The notes: generated by a model not told the origin, from the sequence alone. 64,000 nt of DNA from Paenibacillus sp. V4I7 (GCF_030817275.1 NZ_JAUSZD010000002.1:3286001-3350000), one strand, 5' to 3'; positions 43,276 to 52,724 are shown, counted from the first letter of the stretch. Translations and numbers: made by a program.

Positions 43276-44328
43276 TTAAATGACCGATTTACGGACTTTT
43301 ATGTTGTTCCCCAAAGAAGTTTGCTTATCTTGATTAGGGAGCACCTGTTTTTTATTATAACCGACAAACGTTTTGTTTTGCTCGTCCCAAAGACGGAAAC
43401 GTAATGATTGTAGACTCGTGCTGATTGTAATCGTCGTTGCTTTTTGCAGCGGAGGTGTTGCATTATGCGCCTTCTCCAAGTTATAATTTGGCACTTTCGG
43501 ACTCAAATGATGCACATGATGAAACCCAATATTTCCGGTTATCCATTGTAAAAGCTTGGGCAGCTTGTAATAAGAGCTTCCATCTACCGCGGCTTTCACA
43601 TAACTCCACTCATCTTCGTTCTCAAAGTAGGAATCCTCAAACTGATGCTGTACATAGAACAACCAAATCCCCAACAAGCCGGCTACGAAAACGAGCGGAG
43701 CTTGGATCATAACAAACGACTGCCATCCAATAGCCCAACACATAAATGCATATAGAATAATGATGGAAACATTAGTCAAGTAAGTACTGATTCTTTCCTT
43801 ACGCTTCGCACCTTTTGTATTAAAACGGTTCGTAAATAGGAATAAAAAGATGGGGCCAAGGCCGAACATAATAAATGGATTCCGATATAATCGATAGGCA
43901 ACTCGGCGCCATAATGAAGAAGCCGCATATTCCTCGACAGTAAATACCCACATATCACCTGTACCGCGTTTCTCAAGGTTACTGCTTGTTGCATGATGAA
44001 TGGAATGACTGTTCTTCCATTGTTGATACGGAAAGAGCGTAAGGATACCCGTTATCGTACCGATGATTTCGTTAGCTCGGCGGCTTTTGAAGAATGATTG
44101 GTGACAACAATCATGGAAAATGATAAATGTCCGTATAACGAACCCGGAAGCAATGAACGTAATCGGTAATGTTATCCAATAAGAGACAGATAGGCTTAGA
44201 TACGCAGCATACCATAGCAGCAATAAAGGTCCTAAGGTGTTGATTAGCTGCTTAACACTCGCCTTCGTACTTGATTTTTCATAAGGGGCAACCTGTTTTT
44301 TTAAATTGGATAGCGTAGATTGGGTCAT
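43276..44328 (-). CDS. des: Membrane fatty acid desaturase (Des-like)
   Basis: A 350-residue acyl-lipid desaturase of the di-iron membrane class. The three histidine boxes are HDCCH (72-76), HSIHH (108-112) and HHVHH near the end. Several hydrophobic pairs of helices flank them. It introduces a cis double bond in phospholipid acyl chains using O2 and reduced ferredoxin or flavodoxin. ATG 44328 follows GAGGAGG with 9-nt spacing. It heads the des-desK-desR operon; a palindrome at 44449-44462 is a candidate DesR site. Confidence 0.92.
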   Translation of the reverse strand: MTQSTLSNLKKQVAPYEKSSTKASVKQLINTLGPLLLLWYAAYLSLSVSYWITLPITFIASGFVIRTFIIFHDCCHQSFFKSRRANEIIGTITGILTLFPYQQWKNSHSIHHATSSNLEKRGTGDMWVFTVEEYAASSLWRRVAYRLYRNPFIMFGLGPIFLFLFTNRFNTKGAKRKERISTYLTNVSIIILYAFMCWAIGWQSFVMIQAPLVFVAGLLGIWLFYVQHQFEDSYFENEDEWSYVKAAVDGSSYYKLPKLLQWITGNIGFHHVHHLSPKVPNYNLEKAHNATPPLQKATTITISTSLQSLRFRLWDEQNKTFVGYNKKQVLPNQDKQTSLGNNIKVRKSVI

Positions 44329-44396
44329 CGAATAGTTCCTCCTCGGGTATGGTAAGCGAGTCATGTTGTAAACGTAAGTCGCAATATCCTATCTTC

Positions 44397-44462
44397 ATTA
44401 TAGATATCGCTTTCATTTCGTTGTAGTCATAAACGTCAAGTAGCGGGTATGACAAATGTCAT
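44397..44462 (-). promoter_or_regulatory. des promoter with candidate DesR palindrome
   Basis: On the minus strand a perfect TATAAT (44397-44402) has a poor -35 (TACAAC, 17-nt spacer), as expected for an activator-dependent promoter. The palindrome ATGAC-aaat-GTCAT (44449-44462) is centred about 65 bp upstream of the predicted start, within the range DesR occupies in B. subtilis. Binding is inferred. Confidence 0.5.
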
Positions 44463-44471
44463 GTCCAATAT

Positions 44472-44513
44472 AAAAAAAGTGCCGCTACTTCGTAAATAAC
44501 GAAATAGCAGCAC
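44472..44513 (-). terminator. Terminator of the XRE regulator gene
   Basis: On the minus strand GTGCtGCTAtTTCGT-tattt-ACGAAgTAGCgGCAC is followed by T7. The interval between it and the gene end (44514-44636) shows no feature. Confidence 0.8.
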
Positions 44514-44636
44514 CTGATCACAACATTCTAACTTTAGACGCAGTCCCGCGGATAGCTTCTCTACTGCTTTCTTAACACCTCTTCCATTCATTGAACAACC
44601 GTTATCGCGATATACTTAGCAAATTGTTATAACACA

Positions 44637-45491
44637 TTAGTCATGGTCCTGATCCGCTAGTTTGCTCATCAAAAGTCTCACTTTCGAATCGGTATCCGAA
44701 CCAGGAGAAGGTGTATACACACTGCATCTCAAATCGGTACGCCCTTGTACTTGAAGCGTTGTCAAATCGAACAGCATTTTCCCCACTTTAGCATGCCTGA
44801 ATTCAATGAACACTTCAGGGGCTGAACTCACATCACTTTGGTTCCAAAAAGCTCTAAAATCCTGGCTCTGCTCACTGATCTGCTCGATGAACTCACTATA
44901 CCAGTTATCTCCCACATATTGCCCATAATAAGATCGAAACATCGCCAAGAATCCCTTTACAAAATCATTCCAGTTTACAGCCAGTGCTTTCAATTCTTTA
45001 CGTGTAAAAAGCAGCCATATCATATTTCTTTGTTCTACAGGGATAATCGCAAAATCTAGGAATATAGCCGCGGCAGCTTGATTCCATCCAACAATATTAC
45101 ATCGGCGATCTGAAATAATCGTAGGGCAATCGTGAAGTTCTGTCAGGATTCTGCTTAACGCTGGGCTGATCGTAGGTATCTTATCTACAAATGTGGTCGG
45201 TGCCGGCTGCTCCAGAGCCAGCATGAATAGATACTGGCGTTCATCCTCATTAAGCTGCAAAGCTAATGCGATACGGTCCAGTACTTGCACGGACATTTTG
45301 ATATCTCTTCCCTGCTCTAACCAGGTATACCAGGTCGTGCTGACACCTGCAATTGACGCCACTTCTTCTCTGCGTAAGCCTGGTGTTCGTCTACGACTCC
45401 CACCCAGTACTCCAGCTTCACTTGGTTGGATTCTAGCACGATGAGTAGTTAAAAACTCTGACAGCGCCTGCAACCGTTCCTTTGTATCCAC
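44637..45491 (-). CDS. XRE-family regulator with MmyB-like ligand-binding domain
   Basis: A 284-residue protein with an N-terminal HTH (GLRREEVASIAGVSTTWYTW) preceded by the RRRTPGLRRE signature of the MmyB group. A PAS-like MmyB domain (about 105-280) carries NIVGWNQAAAAIFLDF and FIEFRHAKVGKMLFDLTTLQ. MmyB domains bind fatty acids or other hydrophobic ligands. The gene starts with GTG 45491 (AGGAGG 8 nt upstream) and is divergent from fabF, with a perfect inverted repeat between, so it may control fabF in response to an acyl ligand (inference). Confidence 0.88.
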   Translation of the reverse strand: MDTKERLQALSEFLTTHRARIQPSEAGVLGGSRRRTPGLRREEVASIAGVSTTWYTWLEQGRDIKMSVQVLDRIALALQLNEDERQYLFMLALEQPAPTTFVDKIPTISPALSRILTELHDCPTIISDRRCNIVGWNQAAAAIFLDFAIIPVEQRNMIWLLFTRKELKALAVNWNDFVKGFLAMFRSYYGQYVGDNWYSEFIEQISEQSQDFRAFWNQSDVSSAPEVFIEFRHAKVGKMLFDLTTLQVQGRTDLRCSVYTPSPGSDTDSKVRLLMSKLADQDHD

Positions 45492-45525
45492 GCCTTAATC
45501 CTCCTACCATTTATCATAGAAGCTA

Positions 45526-45539
45526 TTATACCAGTATAA
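45526..45539. promoter_or_regulatory. Perfect inverted repeat between XRE regulator and fabF
   Basis: TTATAC-CA-GTATAA is the only perfect symmetric site in the 117-bp divergent region. It is a natural operator candidate for the MmyB-type regulator. Confidence 0.5.
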
Positions 45540-45608
45540 ACCCTAACTTGTAATAGGATAAATAATGTGACAATCTAATAGAAAGAAAACCATTAGGAGG
45601 AATAACAA

Positions 45609-46844
45609 ATGAAACGTGTAGTTGTGACAGGTATGGGTGTCATTACACCCATTGGGAATCAAGTGGATACGTTTTGGGGGAATCTTACGGATGGTAAATC
45701 AGGTATTACCAAAATAGATCATATGGATCTAACGGATTATAAAACCAACTTTGCTGGAGTGGTTCGAAATTTCGATGCTGAAGCAGCTGTTGGTCGGCGA
45801 GATGTACGCCGGATGGACCGATACTGCCAATTTGCAGTTGCCGCGGCCAAGCAGGCTCTTGATGATGCAGCTTTAGTTATTGACTCCACGAATGAGGAAC
45901 GTATAGGCGTCTATATTGGCTCTGGTATTGGCGGCATTCAGACGATTCTGGACAATTATCGTACGTTACTAACCCGCGGACCAAGCCGCGTGAGTCCGAC
46001 CGTTGTACCCATGATGATCGCCAATATGGCGGCGGCACAGGTCAGTATCCTGTTCGGTGCCAAGGGCCCCTCCCTAGCTCCAGTGACCGCTTGCGCCACG
46101 GGAAATAACGCCATTGGCGAAGCTTTCAAGCTTATCCAGCGCGGAGGCGCAGACGCCGTCATTGCCGGTGGCGCCGAAGCGACGGTTACCGACCTCGCGC
46201 TGGCTGGCTTCGGCAATGCGACGGCGCTGTCGACGCGCTGTGACGCGCCGGAGCAGGCAAGCCGCCCGTTCGACGCGGAGCGGGACGGCTTCGTCACCGC
46301 CGAAGGCGCCGGCGTGCTCGTGCTGGAGTCGCTCGAGCATGCCGAGCGACGAGGGGCGCGGATCCATGCCGAGCTCGTCGGCTATGGATCAACCTCGGAC
46401 GCCTACCACATCGTGGCGACCGATCCTGAAGGCTTGGGGGCTTACCGAGCCATGCGCGAAGCGATATTCGACGCCGGAATAGCGGCGGCGGAGATCGACA
46501 CGATCAACGCACACGCGACGAGCACGATCGCTGGCGATCTCTCAGAGACGCTCGCCATCAAGCGGCTGCTTGGTCGCGGTGCGTATAACGTGCCAATCAG
46601 CGCAAACAAGTCCATGCTCGGCCATATGCTTGGCGCAGCCGGCGGTGTAGAAGCCGTCGCGCTGATCAAGACCTTGCAGGACGGCCTAATCCCGCCTACG
46701 ATAAATCTGCATCATCCAGATCCTGGGTGCGATCTTGATTATGTTCCACACGTTGCAAGACGAGCTGAACTACGTTACGGTTTATCCAGCTCATTCGGAT
46801 TTGGCGGGCATAACGCCGTCCTCATTTTCAAAAAACACGAATAA
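45609..46844 (+). CDS. 3-oxoacyl-[ACP] synthase II (FabF-like)
   Basis: A condensing enzyme of 411 residues using malonyl-ACP to elongate acyl chains. The catalytic triad is C162 (VTACATGNNAIGEA), H302 (INAHATSTIAGD) and H339 (KSMLGHMLGAAGG). The usual HGTSTPLND reads HATSTIAGD here, and TACSTG reads TACATG. It is a FabF-class enzyme but perhaps a specialised paralogue rather than the housekeeping copy. The middle third (about 46120-46680) is much more GC-rich than either end. ATG 45609 has TAGGAGG with good spacing. Confidence 0.9.
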   Translation: MKRVVVTGMGVITPIGNQVDTFWGNLTDGKSGITKIDHMDLTDYKTNFAGVVRNFDAEAAVGRRDVRRMDRYCQFAVAAAKQALDDAALVIDSTNEERIGVYIGSGIGGIQTILDNYRTLLTRGPSRVSPTVVPMMIANMAAAQVSILFGAKGPSLAPVTACATGNNAIGEAFKLIQRGGADAVIAGGAEATVTDLALAGFGNATALSTRCDAPEQASRPFDAERDGFVTAEGAGVLVLESLEHAERRGARIHAELVGYGSTSDAYHIVATDPEGLGAYRAMREAIFDAGIAAAEIDTINAHATSTIAGDLSETLAIKRLLGRGAYNVPISANKSMLGHMLGAAGGVEAVALIKTLQDGLIPPTINLHHPDPGCDLDYVPHVARRAELRYGLSSSFGFGGHNAVLIFKKHE

Positions 46845-46871
46845 TTAATCTCTTCCTTTTACTCGCTTACA

Positions 46872-46918
46872 AAATAAACCTAATCCGTTCAGCAAATGCT
46901 AAATGGATTAGGTTTATC
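46872..46918. terminator. Terminator downstream of the fabF-like gene
   Basis: ATAAACCTAATCC (46874-46886) and GGATTAGGTTTAT (46905-46917) pair perfectly. It also fits the end of the minus-strand germination operon. Confidence 0.8.
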
Positions 46919-46929
46919 CCATTAAATTT

Positions 46930-47130
46930 CTAATTCCAGAACCATCTCTCATAAATATAGTAGCTGCAAAATGAGATGAAAGCGAGGGCTATACTGAGCC
47001 ACCCTGTAATAAGGGCACCTTTTTTTTCTTTGATCATATTAGCCTTCACATAGATTCGAACATCGAAACATAAAATGAGGATCCCAGAGATTAGTAATAA
47101 CAAAACCGTGTAATAGTTAAAGGTAATCAT
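46930..47130 (-). CDS. CLC_0170-type small membrane protein of the ger operon
   Basis: A 66-residue protein with two hydrophobic helices (YYTVLLLLISGILILCF and GWLSIALAFISFCSYYIY) separated by a basic loop. Small proteins of this kind follow gerABC-type operons in clostridia and paenibacilli (the CLC_0170 family); their role in germination is not defined. It sits 66 bp downstream of the GerC-type gene on the same strand and is probably co-transcribed. GAGGGG precedes ATG 47130. Confidence 0.7.
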   Translation of the reverse strand: MITFNYYTVLLLLISGILILCFDVRIYVKANMIKEKKGALITGWLSIALAFISFCSYYIYERWFWN

Positions 47131-47196
47131 TGTCTAACCCCTCCTCACCCGAGCCGCGGTCATAAAACTGATAGCATGAAACCATTCTTTAACGGA

Positions 47197-48420
47197 TTAT
47201 TTCGTTTTCGTGCCGATTCGTCGAATATTGATACTTAGTTTTACATCAACAGACATTTCACGATACATTTCTTGCCACTTCTGCTTACTTTTAATTGCCT
47301 TATTCCAATAGTAAGGATGGAAAGCACGCACGTCTTCCCCGAAACCGAAGATGTCGCAGCCGTCCTTTTGGGTCTGGTGAATTAATTTTAGGAACCCTAT
47401 TTTCCCCTCCTTTTCTATGTTTTGCTCTAATTTTCGAATTGTTTCCTTCGTTAACGTCAAATTTTCATCTGATTTTTCCCGTAAATCTCCTTCTATTTGA
47501 CTTACAACTGTGGCATGAATTTTACCGTTTATGATCTCCGTAGTAATTTTCGCTTTACGATGAGTAGATTGAAACATGACAAGGGTTTCTGATCCGGGTA
47601 TCTGTGAGATGACGCTGTATCCTCCAGGATTGATTTGCTTCATTGCCATAAAGTGACCGATTTGTAGAGGCGTAGTGATTCCCTCCATTTTATCACCTTT
47701 AAAATAAGCCAATCCGGCAATTTCAATGTTAGATTCTTTCTTCAAATCCAGATAAGGGAGAGATCCTTCCTGTCCTTTAGCCGAACTAGCACTATAGAAA
47801 ACGCCTAAGAAATTATTTGGCAGTTTACCCATTTCCTTAGCACGGTCTAGAGTGGCCACTAGATATAAAGTGGGAACACGCTCCAATTGCGGAGTCGCAC
47901 TCATAATATCAGAAGCTTTCCCTTTGGACACAACCATCCAAACTGTTCTTCTTACCTGGGGCTGACGACGGAAGAAATCTTTCTCATTTTCGATCCCCCT
48001 TCTTGCCATCGCTTCTGACACCACGATTACACGTAAATGACCGAAAAACAAGCGATCCGCCAATTGCTGCTGCAGATTCATCAAAGAATCGTTGATTGTA
48101 CTCCCAACGCTGCTCAGCACCCAGACAGGTTTTTGCCCGGCCGGAACACCTCCTGTACCTCCTGTCCCCAAAGGAATACGTCCCGGAACGGCAATTTGTA
48201 CGGTGATACGTATTAATCCTTTATTCGACTTCGGATCTTTAAGTATTTGCGTTGCATTGCTGCTTTCATTCGCATCTTGCGGTTTGGCCTCATCAATGGC
48301 AATGGCTAAAATAACGGCTCGATCTTCGATTTCTAAACGATCCCAGCATCCTGTAAGCATAGGTACGAGCAAAAGGAAAACAAAAATCAATTTAATCCGT
48401 TTTCGCCACACGCTGATCAC
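47197..48420 (-). CDS. Ger(x)C-family spore germination lipoprotein
   Basis: The C subunit of a spore germinant receptor, 407 residues. The lipoprotein signal (LIFVFLLLVPMLTGCWD) anchors it to the spore inner membrane. The family start WDRLEIEDRAVILAIAID and the later FHPYYWNKAIKSKQKWQEMY are typical of GerAC/GerBC. The start is uncertain: GTG 48420 overlaps the end of the upstream permease gene by 29 nt. Within the operon the order is A-B-C as in B. subtilis gerA. The germinant cannot be inferred from sequence. Confidence 0.9.
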   Translation of the reverse strand: MISVWRKRIKLIFVFLLLVPMLTGCWDRLEIEDRAVILAIAIDEAKPQDANESSNATQILKDPKSNKGLIRITVQIAVPGRIPLGTGGTGGVPAGQKPVWVLSSVGSTINDSLMNLQQQLADRLFFGHLRVIVVSEAMARRGIENEKDFFRRQPQVRRTVWMVVSKGKASDIMSATPQLERVPTLYLVATLDRAKEMGKLPNNFLGVFYSASSAKGQEGSLPYLDLKKESNIEIAGLAYFKGDKMEGITTPLQIGHFMAMKQINPGGYSVISQIPGSETLVMFQSTHRKAKITTEIINGKIHATVVSQIEGDLREKSDENLTLTKETIRKLEQNIEKEGKIGFLKLIHQTQKDGCDIFGFGEDVRAFHPYYWNKAIKSKQKWQEMYREMSVDVKLSINIRRIGTKTK

Positions 48421-49513
48421 CCCGACTCCCCTTCTTTTTCTTGCGAATGAGGGCTACGACCAATAAAACCAATGGATAGACAACCGTGATGACAAGTCCC
48501 CAACGACCAACAATTTGGATAATGCCATACATCTGCAGCAGGTTTTGGGGAACCATGGCAATGACATAGATGAAAGGAATGAGAAAAAATGAAAACAGCT
48601 TGTGATCACGCAAATGAAATAGTTGGCTTAAAAAGTGAATAGCCAAGTAATAGGTTGACAATAATGTCGTAAATACCGCTGTGACCCATACGGCGAGAAA
48701 GGCGCCATCCAACCTCTCCAGGATGTTAGCGGGCAGTGATGTGGTTTTGGCTAATTCCAAGGTAGGCCAAACTAAATTTTTGATTTCCTCTGCTCCAAAT
48801 ACGCCAACAGTAGCAACTACTATGAGCATGTAGAGTCCCCCCGAAATTAGCATGCCGACTAAGCTTGCCAACATCGCTCTATCCGGCTTACGCATAGCAG
48901 GAATTACGATGGTCATAACGAAAGATCCTTGAAATAAGGCAGCCATCGTAAGAATTCCTTTGGACATGCCACTCGGTTCATTCCCCCATATTGGCAATAA
49001 ATTGACCAATTGCGCATTTTTTAGCGATAGAACGACAATCAATACAAGTGGGAATACAATAAGCGGGAAATAAAAATGATGGAAATAGGTAAAGGTCGTC
49101 ATGTCAGCACGTGAGGAAACCGCAGCTAACAACAGCATCACAATAACAGTCACCTCAAGCGGCGTTTTCATTAAAACGGAAGTCACTACGACTTCACCAA
49201 ATTCGCGCGATGCCAGTGCTGTAAGTACGGAAAAGAAAACGATGATTAAGACGCTAAATACCCGAGCCGTCCATTTGCCGATCAGAACTTCACTATATTG
49301 AATAATCGTTTGAGTTGGAAAGCGCATGCCGAGTACGGTAACGAGCCAAAGCCCCAGAGAGCCGATTAAGATACCTATAAAGGTTACTAGCGGCGCCCCT
49401 GAATCGGCAGCTCTCACAGCAAAAAGCGAGAGCGCCAAAACACCTACCCCGATAATCGTACTAATCAGAACGATTGCCGCCTGAATCATCGTTACTTGAC
49501 GAGGATACTCCAT
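48392..49513 (-). CDS. GerAB-type spore germination permease
   Basis: A 373-residue member of the APC superfamily (GerAB/ArcD/ProY type) with about ten transmembrane helices. The first helix VLISTIIGVGVLALSLFAV contains the GVGVL unwinding motif that binds amino acids in this fold. It is the germinant-binding subunit of the receptor. ATG 49513 has AAGGAGGG upstream and lies inside the end of the A-subunit gene (53-nt overlap), so translation is coupled. Confidence 0.92.
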   Translation of the reverse strand: MEYPRQVTMIQAAIVLISTIIGVGVLALSLFAVRAADSGAPLVTFIGILIGSLGLWLVTVLGMRFPTQTIIQYSEVLIGKWTARVFSVLIIVFFSVLTALASREFGEVVVTSVLMKTPLEVTVIVMLLLAAVSSRADMTTFTYFHHFYFPLIVFPLVLIVVLSLKNAQLVNLLPIWGNEPSGMSKGILTMAALFQGSFVMTIVIPAMRKPDRAMLASLVGMLISGGLYMLIVVATVGVFGAEEIKNLVWPTLELAKTTSLPANILERLDGAFLAVWVTAVFTTLLSTYYLAIHFLSQLFHLRDHKLFSFFLIPFIYVIAMVPQNLLQMYGIIQIVGRWGLVITVVYPLVLLVVALIRKKKKGSRGDQRVAKTD

Positions 49514-51179
49514 CTTCTATGTCCCTCCTTGTATTCCCTACTTTCAATGGATCTAAGGTATTGCTTGGCGGATGCTTCAATTCCTTCGTTTTCAATCCTA
49601 GACGGCTATCATTCGGTGTATGCAAGAGTGCCGGTCTCTTTGGCATGGACCAGAGTGGCAGCCGAGCCAATGTATCCTTCATCCCTTGGAAATTTCCAGG
49701 AACAATCGGACTCAAGTAAGGTACCCCGAACGATTTTAATGAGAGCATATGGTTGGCGATCAGGATAAGCCCGATCATCACACCATACAAGCCAAACATA
49801 CCGGCCAAAATCACAAGCGGAAAGCGCAGCATCCTTAACGCCAATGCCGCGTTGTATGCCGGTGTGGCAAAAGAACCAATCGTTGTTAAAGCGATGATTA
49901 CGACCGTAATAGGACTGATGAATCCAGCAGCAACCGCTGCTTGTCCAACGACTAGCACACCGACAATCGATAGCGCTCCCCCAACTTGCTGCGGCAGCCG
50001 CAGAGTCGCCTCCCTCAGCACCTCCATGGAAACCTCCATGACCAGAACTTCAATTAGTGATGGAAAAGGCACCCCAGCTCTCCCACCGGCAACGGCCACG
50101 GCAAACTCTGTGGGTATGAGCTCCGGATTAAAAGAAATCAAGGCCACATATAACGAAGGGAAAATCAAAGAAAAAATAAGAGCTACCAGTCGCGCTAACC
50201 GTATAAAGCTAACCAGTAGAAATCGTTCCGAGTAATCTTCGACCGTTTGGTAAAACTGGCTGAACACAGTCGGTAATATGAGAGCAAAGGGGGAACCATC
50301 GACCAGCAGGATAACCCTGCCTTCCAGTAGATTGGCGACAGCCTTATCCGGGCGTTCCGTATTTTGAATTTGCGGGAACGGGGATAGATGATTATCTTCA
50401 ATAAACTGTTCCAAGTAACCAACATCAAGAATGCCATCAATGTCTATCAACGCTAATCGTCTGAACACCTCTTCAACAAGTTGGGGATTGACAATCCCAT
50501 CCAAGTAACAGATAGCTACTTTGGATTTGGTTACACGCCCTATCCGAAGTGTTTTTACTCGTAAATCCGGTGTCGGAAGGCGATAGCGAAGCAGAGAAAG
50601 GTTCGTACCCAACATTTCGATGAATCCTTCTCGTGCTCCGCGGATGACCTGCTCCGTTTCAGGTTGTGTGATCGAGCGCTTGTCCACATTTCGTGTACTG
50701 AAAAGCAGCGCTTCCTCCAACCCGTCCACTACAAGAACCGTTTCTCCTTGTACAATGGCTTGGATAACCTCAGATAAATGTCTTTCTTCTCTTCCTTCAC
50801 AGGCATACAGCGTATCTGCAAATAATACATCCTTTAAAGGCCGGTTTACCTTCGCTTTCCCCTGCCTGTTAGTCGACGATAACATCAGCGGTTTTAAAAT
50901 GTGCTCATTCAAATACTGCTTCTCAATTAAATCGGAGAAATACAAAAGCACAGCCGGGTACTGATCAAATATACGAAACCGGTGCATAACAAAATCGTCG
51001 TTTTCACCAAGTATTTTATCAACGAATGAAATCGTCTCTTCGAGAAGTAGAGGGATTTTCCCTTCTTCATTTTCCTCCAAAACCTGATGAACAGGCGGCT
51101 CCTTCGGCGGAATCATACGAGGTTGCTGGCTTTGAGATACTTTTATAGACCTTCGTTTATACCATTGCCACATAGCCAC
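49461..51179 (-). CDS. GerAA-type spore germination protein
   Basis: The A subunit of the receptor, 572 residues from GTG 51179 (AGGAGG 10 nt upstream; the frame opens at TTG 51209). The N-terminal soluble domain (GENDDFVMHRFRIFDQYPAV...) is followed by the conserved GRVILLVDGSPFALILPTVF block, and about five membrane helices from residue 300 on (for example VALIFSLIFPSLYVALISF). The hydrophilic C-tail is typical. The subunit forms the oligomeric ion channel that opens on germinant binding. No sigma-G promoter could be assigned with confidence upstream. Confidence 0.92.
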   Translation of the reverse strand: MAMWQWYKRRSIKVSQSQQPRMIPPKEPPVHQVLEENEEGKIPLLLEETISFVDKILGENDDFVMHRFRIFDQYPAVLLYFSDLIEKQYLNEHILKPLMLSSTNRQGKAKVNRPLKDVLFADTLYACEGREERHLSEVIQAIVQGETVLVVDGLEEALLFSTRNVDKRSITQPETEQVIRGAREGFIEMLGTNLSLLRYRLPTPDLRVKTLRIGRVTKSKVAICYLDGIVNPQLVEEVFRRLALIDIDGILDVGYLEQFIEDNHLSPFPQIQNTERPDKAVANLLEGRVILLVDGSPFALILPTVFSQFYQTVEDYSERFLLVSFIRLARLVALIFSLIFPSLYVALISFNPELIPTEFAVAVAGGRAGVPFPSLIEVLVMEVSMEVLREATLRLPQQVGGALSIVGVLVVGQAAVAAGFISPITVVIIALTTIGSFATPAYNAALALRMLRFPLVILAGMFGLYGVMIGLILIANHMLSLKSFGVPYLSPIVPGNFQGMKDTLARLPLWSMPKRPALLHTPNDSRLGLKTKELKHPPSNTLDPLKVGNTRRDIEDGVSSSSNDDSGGNRSD

Positions 51180-51398
51180 GCTAACACCGCCTCCTGAAAA
51201 CAGTCCCAAGATGATCTATTCTTCCTGATTCCCTTTCATTTCCTTCTCCGTATTTTTATCCATTTTCCCAATAATATACATGAGAATAGGTAATCAGTCC
51301 TGAAGAGCCTTTCTTACCGTAACCGCAAAGAGGAAGTTTCCACAGATACATCGAATAACTGTATGGTAAATTATTTCCGGACTGGCGAGGGGGCCATT

Positions 51399-52655
51399 AT
51401 GCTTTATATAAAAGATGTTTTGCTGCAATTACTGTTCGCCCTAACTCCCTTTGTTCTCTATAACATCTACTACCATGATAAAACCGCAAACTATTCAAAA
51501 CGGTTTATCAATATTACGTGTATGATTTGCCTTTTTATGTCCATGACCTTTCATTCTAGCGTGCAGAACGGAATCATTTTTGATATCCGTTACGTGATCA
51601 TGTTTTTCGGAATGGTATACGGCGGCATGACTACTGGACTTATTTTGCTTGTTGAGTTTGTATTGTACCGAGTACTAATTGGCGGACAAGGACTTTTTTC
51701 AGCGATGATTATTCTTGTGATTTCATTCAACTTATCTGTCCTGTTAGCCATCTTATATCGCAGACGCTCCGAGTACCGAAACCTAATAACTTTCCTAGCT
51801 GGGTTAAGCTTTTCCGTTATCCCTATTTGTGTAATGTATGTAACTGAACGTAAATATATAGTCGAGAACTTGACGTTTAATATCCTAGCTATGCCCGTAC
51901 AAAATTTCTTGGGTATTTGGTTATTGATTTCCCTTTTCAATAAGGCTGTTTCGGATAAGCAGCTTTTCCAGAAATATCTTCAAAACGAAAAAGTTGAAAC
52001 CATCGCTCACGTTGCCGCCTCCCTTGCCCATGAAGTGCGCAATCCACTTACAGCTGTAATGGGATTCTTGAAATTAATTCGTAATGATTCTATCTCAAAA
52101 GAGAAAACTAACTATTATATTGATATTTGTGTTGAAGAGACGAAGCGGACGGAAGTTATTCTTTCCGAATATCTATCCATAGCTAAACCTAGTACTCCTA
52201 ATTATGAACAAATGGATCTTGTTCCGCAGTTGAACTCCGTTATAGATATCATGACACCATACGCTAACATGAATAGCGTCACATTAGAGCTGCACAATGA
52301 GGGGCAAGAACTTTATATATCTGCGAATCCAAATGAAATCAAACAACTACTCATTAATTTTATAAAAAATGCCGTTGAGGCTTGCTCTTATATCTCAAGA
52401 GGAAAAGTCGTCATTCGTATGGCCCCCGAATCCCAACTCTATGCAAAGATAACCATACATGATAACGGGGTCGGCATGAGCAGCGAGCAGCTTGAGCGGC
52501 TTGGCACCATTTATTTTTCAACTAAAAGTAAAGGTACAGGAGTAGGACTAACATTTTCTTATCAATTAATCCGTTCGATGAACGGTACTGTAAATGTTCG
52601 AAGTATACTAGGAAAAGGAACAGAATTCGTTATCTCTTTACCTTTAACCAACTGA
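51399..52655 (+). CDS. KinB-like membrane histidine kinase (5TMR-LYT)
   Basis: A 418-residue kinase with six hydrophobic N-terminal segments of the 5TMR-LYT type (including the motif DIRYVIMFFGMVYGG), then HisKA with H in IAHVAASLAHEVRNPLTAVM and an HATPase domain (HDNGVGMS, GTGVGLTFSYQLI). This is the architecture of B. subtilis KinB, which feeds the Spo0 phosphorelay. ATG 51399 follows GAGGGGG, and the frame opens at 51363. The neighbouring germination genes support a sporulation role. No response regulator gene is adjacent. Confidence 0.85.
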   Translation: MLYIKDVLLQLLFALTPFVLYNIYYHDKTANYSKRFINITCMICLFMSMTFHSSVQNGIIFDIRYVIMFFGMVYGGMTTGLILLVEFVLYRVLIGGQGLFSAMIILVISFNLSVLLAILYRRRSEYRNLITFLAGLSFSVIPICVMYVTERKYIVENLTFNILAMPVQNFLGIWLLISLFNKAVSDKQLFQKYLQNEKVETIAHVAASLAHEVRNPLTAVMGFLKLIRNDSISKEKTNYYIDICVEETKRTEVILSEYLSIAKPSTPNYEQMDLVPQLNSVIDIMTPYANMNSVTLELHNEGQELYISANPNEIKQLLINFIKNAVEACSYISRGKVVIRMAPESQLYAKITIHDNGVGMSSEQLERLGTIYFSTKSKGTGVGLTFSYQLIRSMNGTVNVRSILGKGTEFVISLPLTN

Positions 52656-52692
52656 CTACTCTCTTTATTCGTCTTAAAGTTCGAGATAAACA

Positions 52693-52724
52693 AGAAAAAA
52701 GACACCCCGGGGTGTCTTTTTTTC
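52693..52724. terminator. Perfectly symmetric terminator
   Basis: GACACCCC (52702-52709) abuts GGGGTGTC (52710-52717), with A6 before and T7 after; serves the kinase gene and possibly the convergent dinB-like gene. Confidence 0.85.

Noticed and set aside
45956..46669. Several 75-122-codon frames in the fabF-like gene
   Set aside because: High GC of that block removes stop codons in all frames; the real frame has the catalytic motifs.
51180..51398. Sigma-G promoter for the ger operon
   Set aside because: TGTATA is present on the minus strand but no CATACTA-like -10 at the right distance, so it is not annotated.
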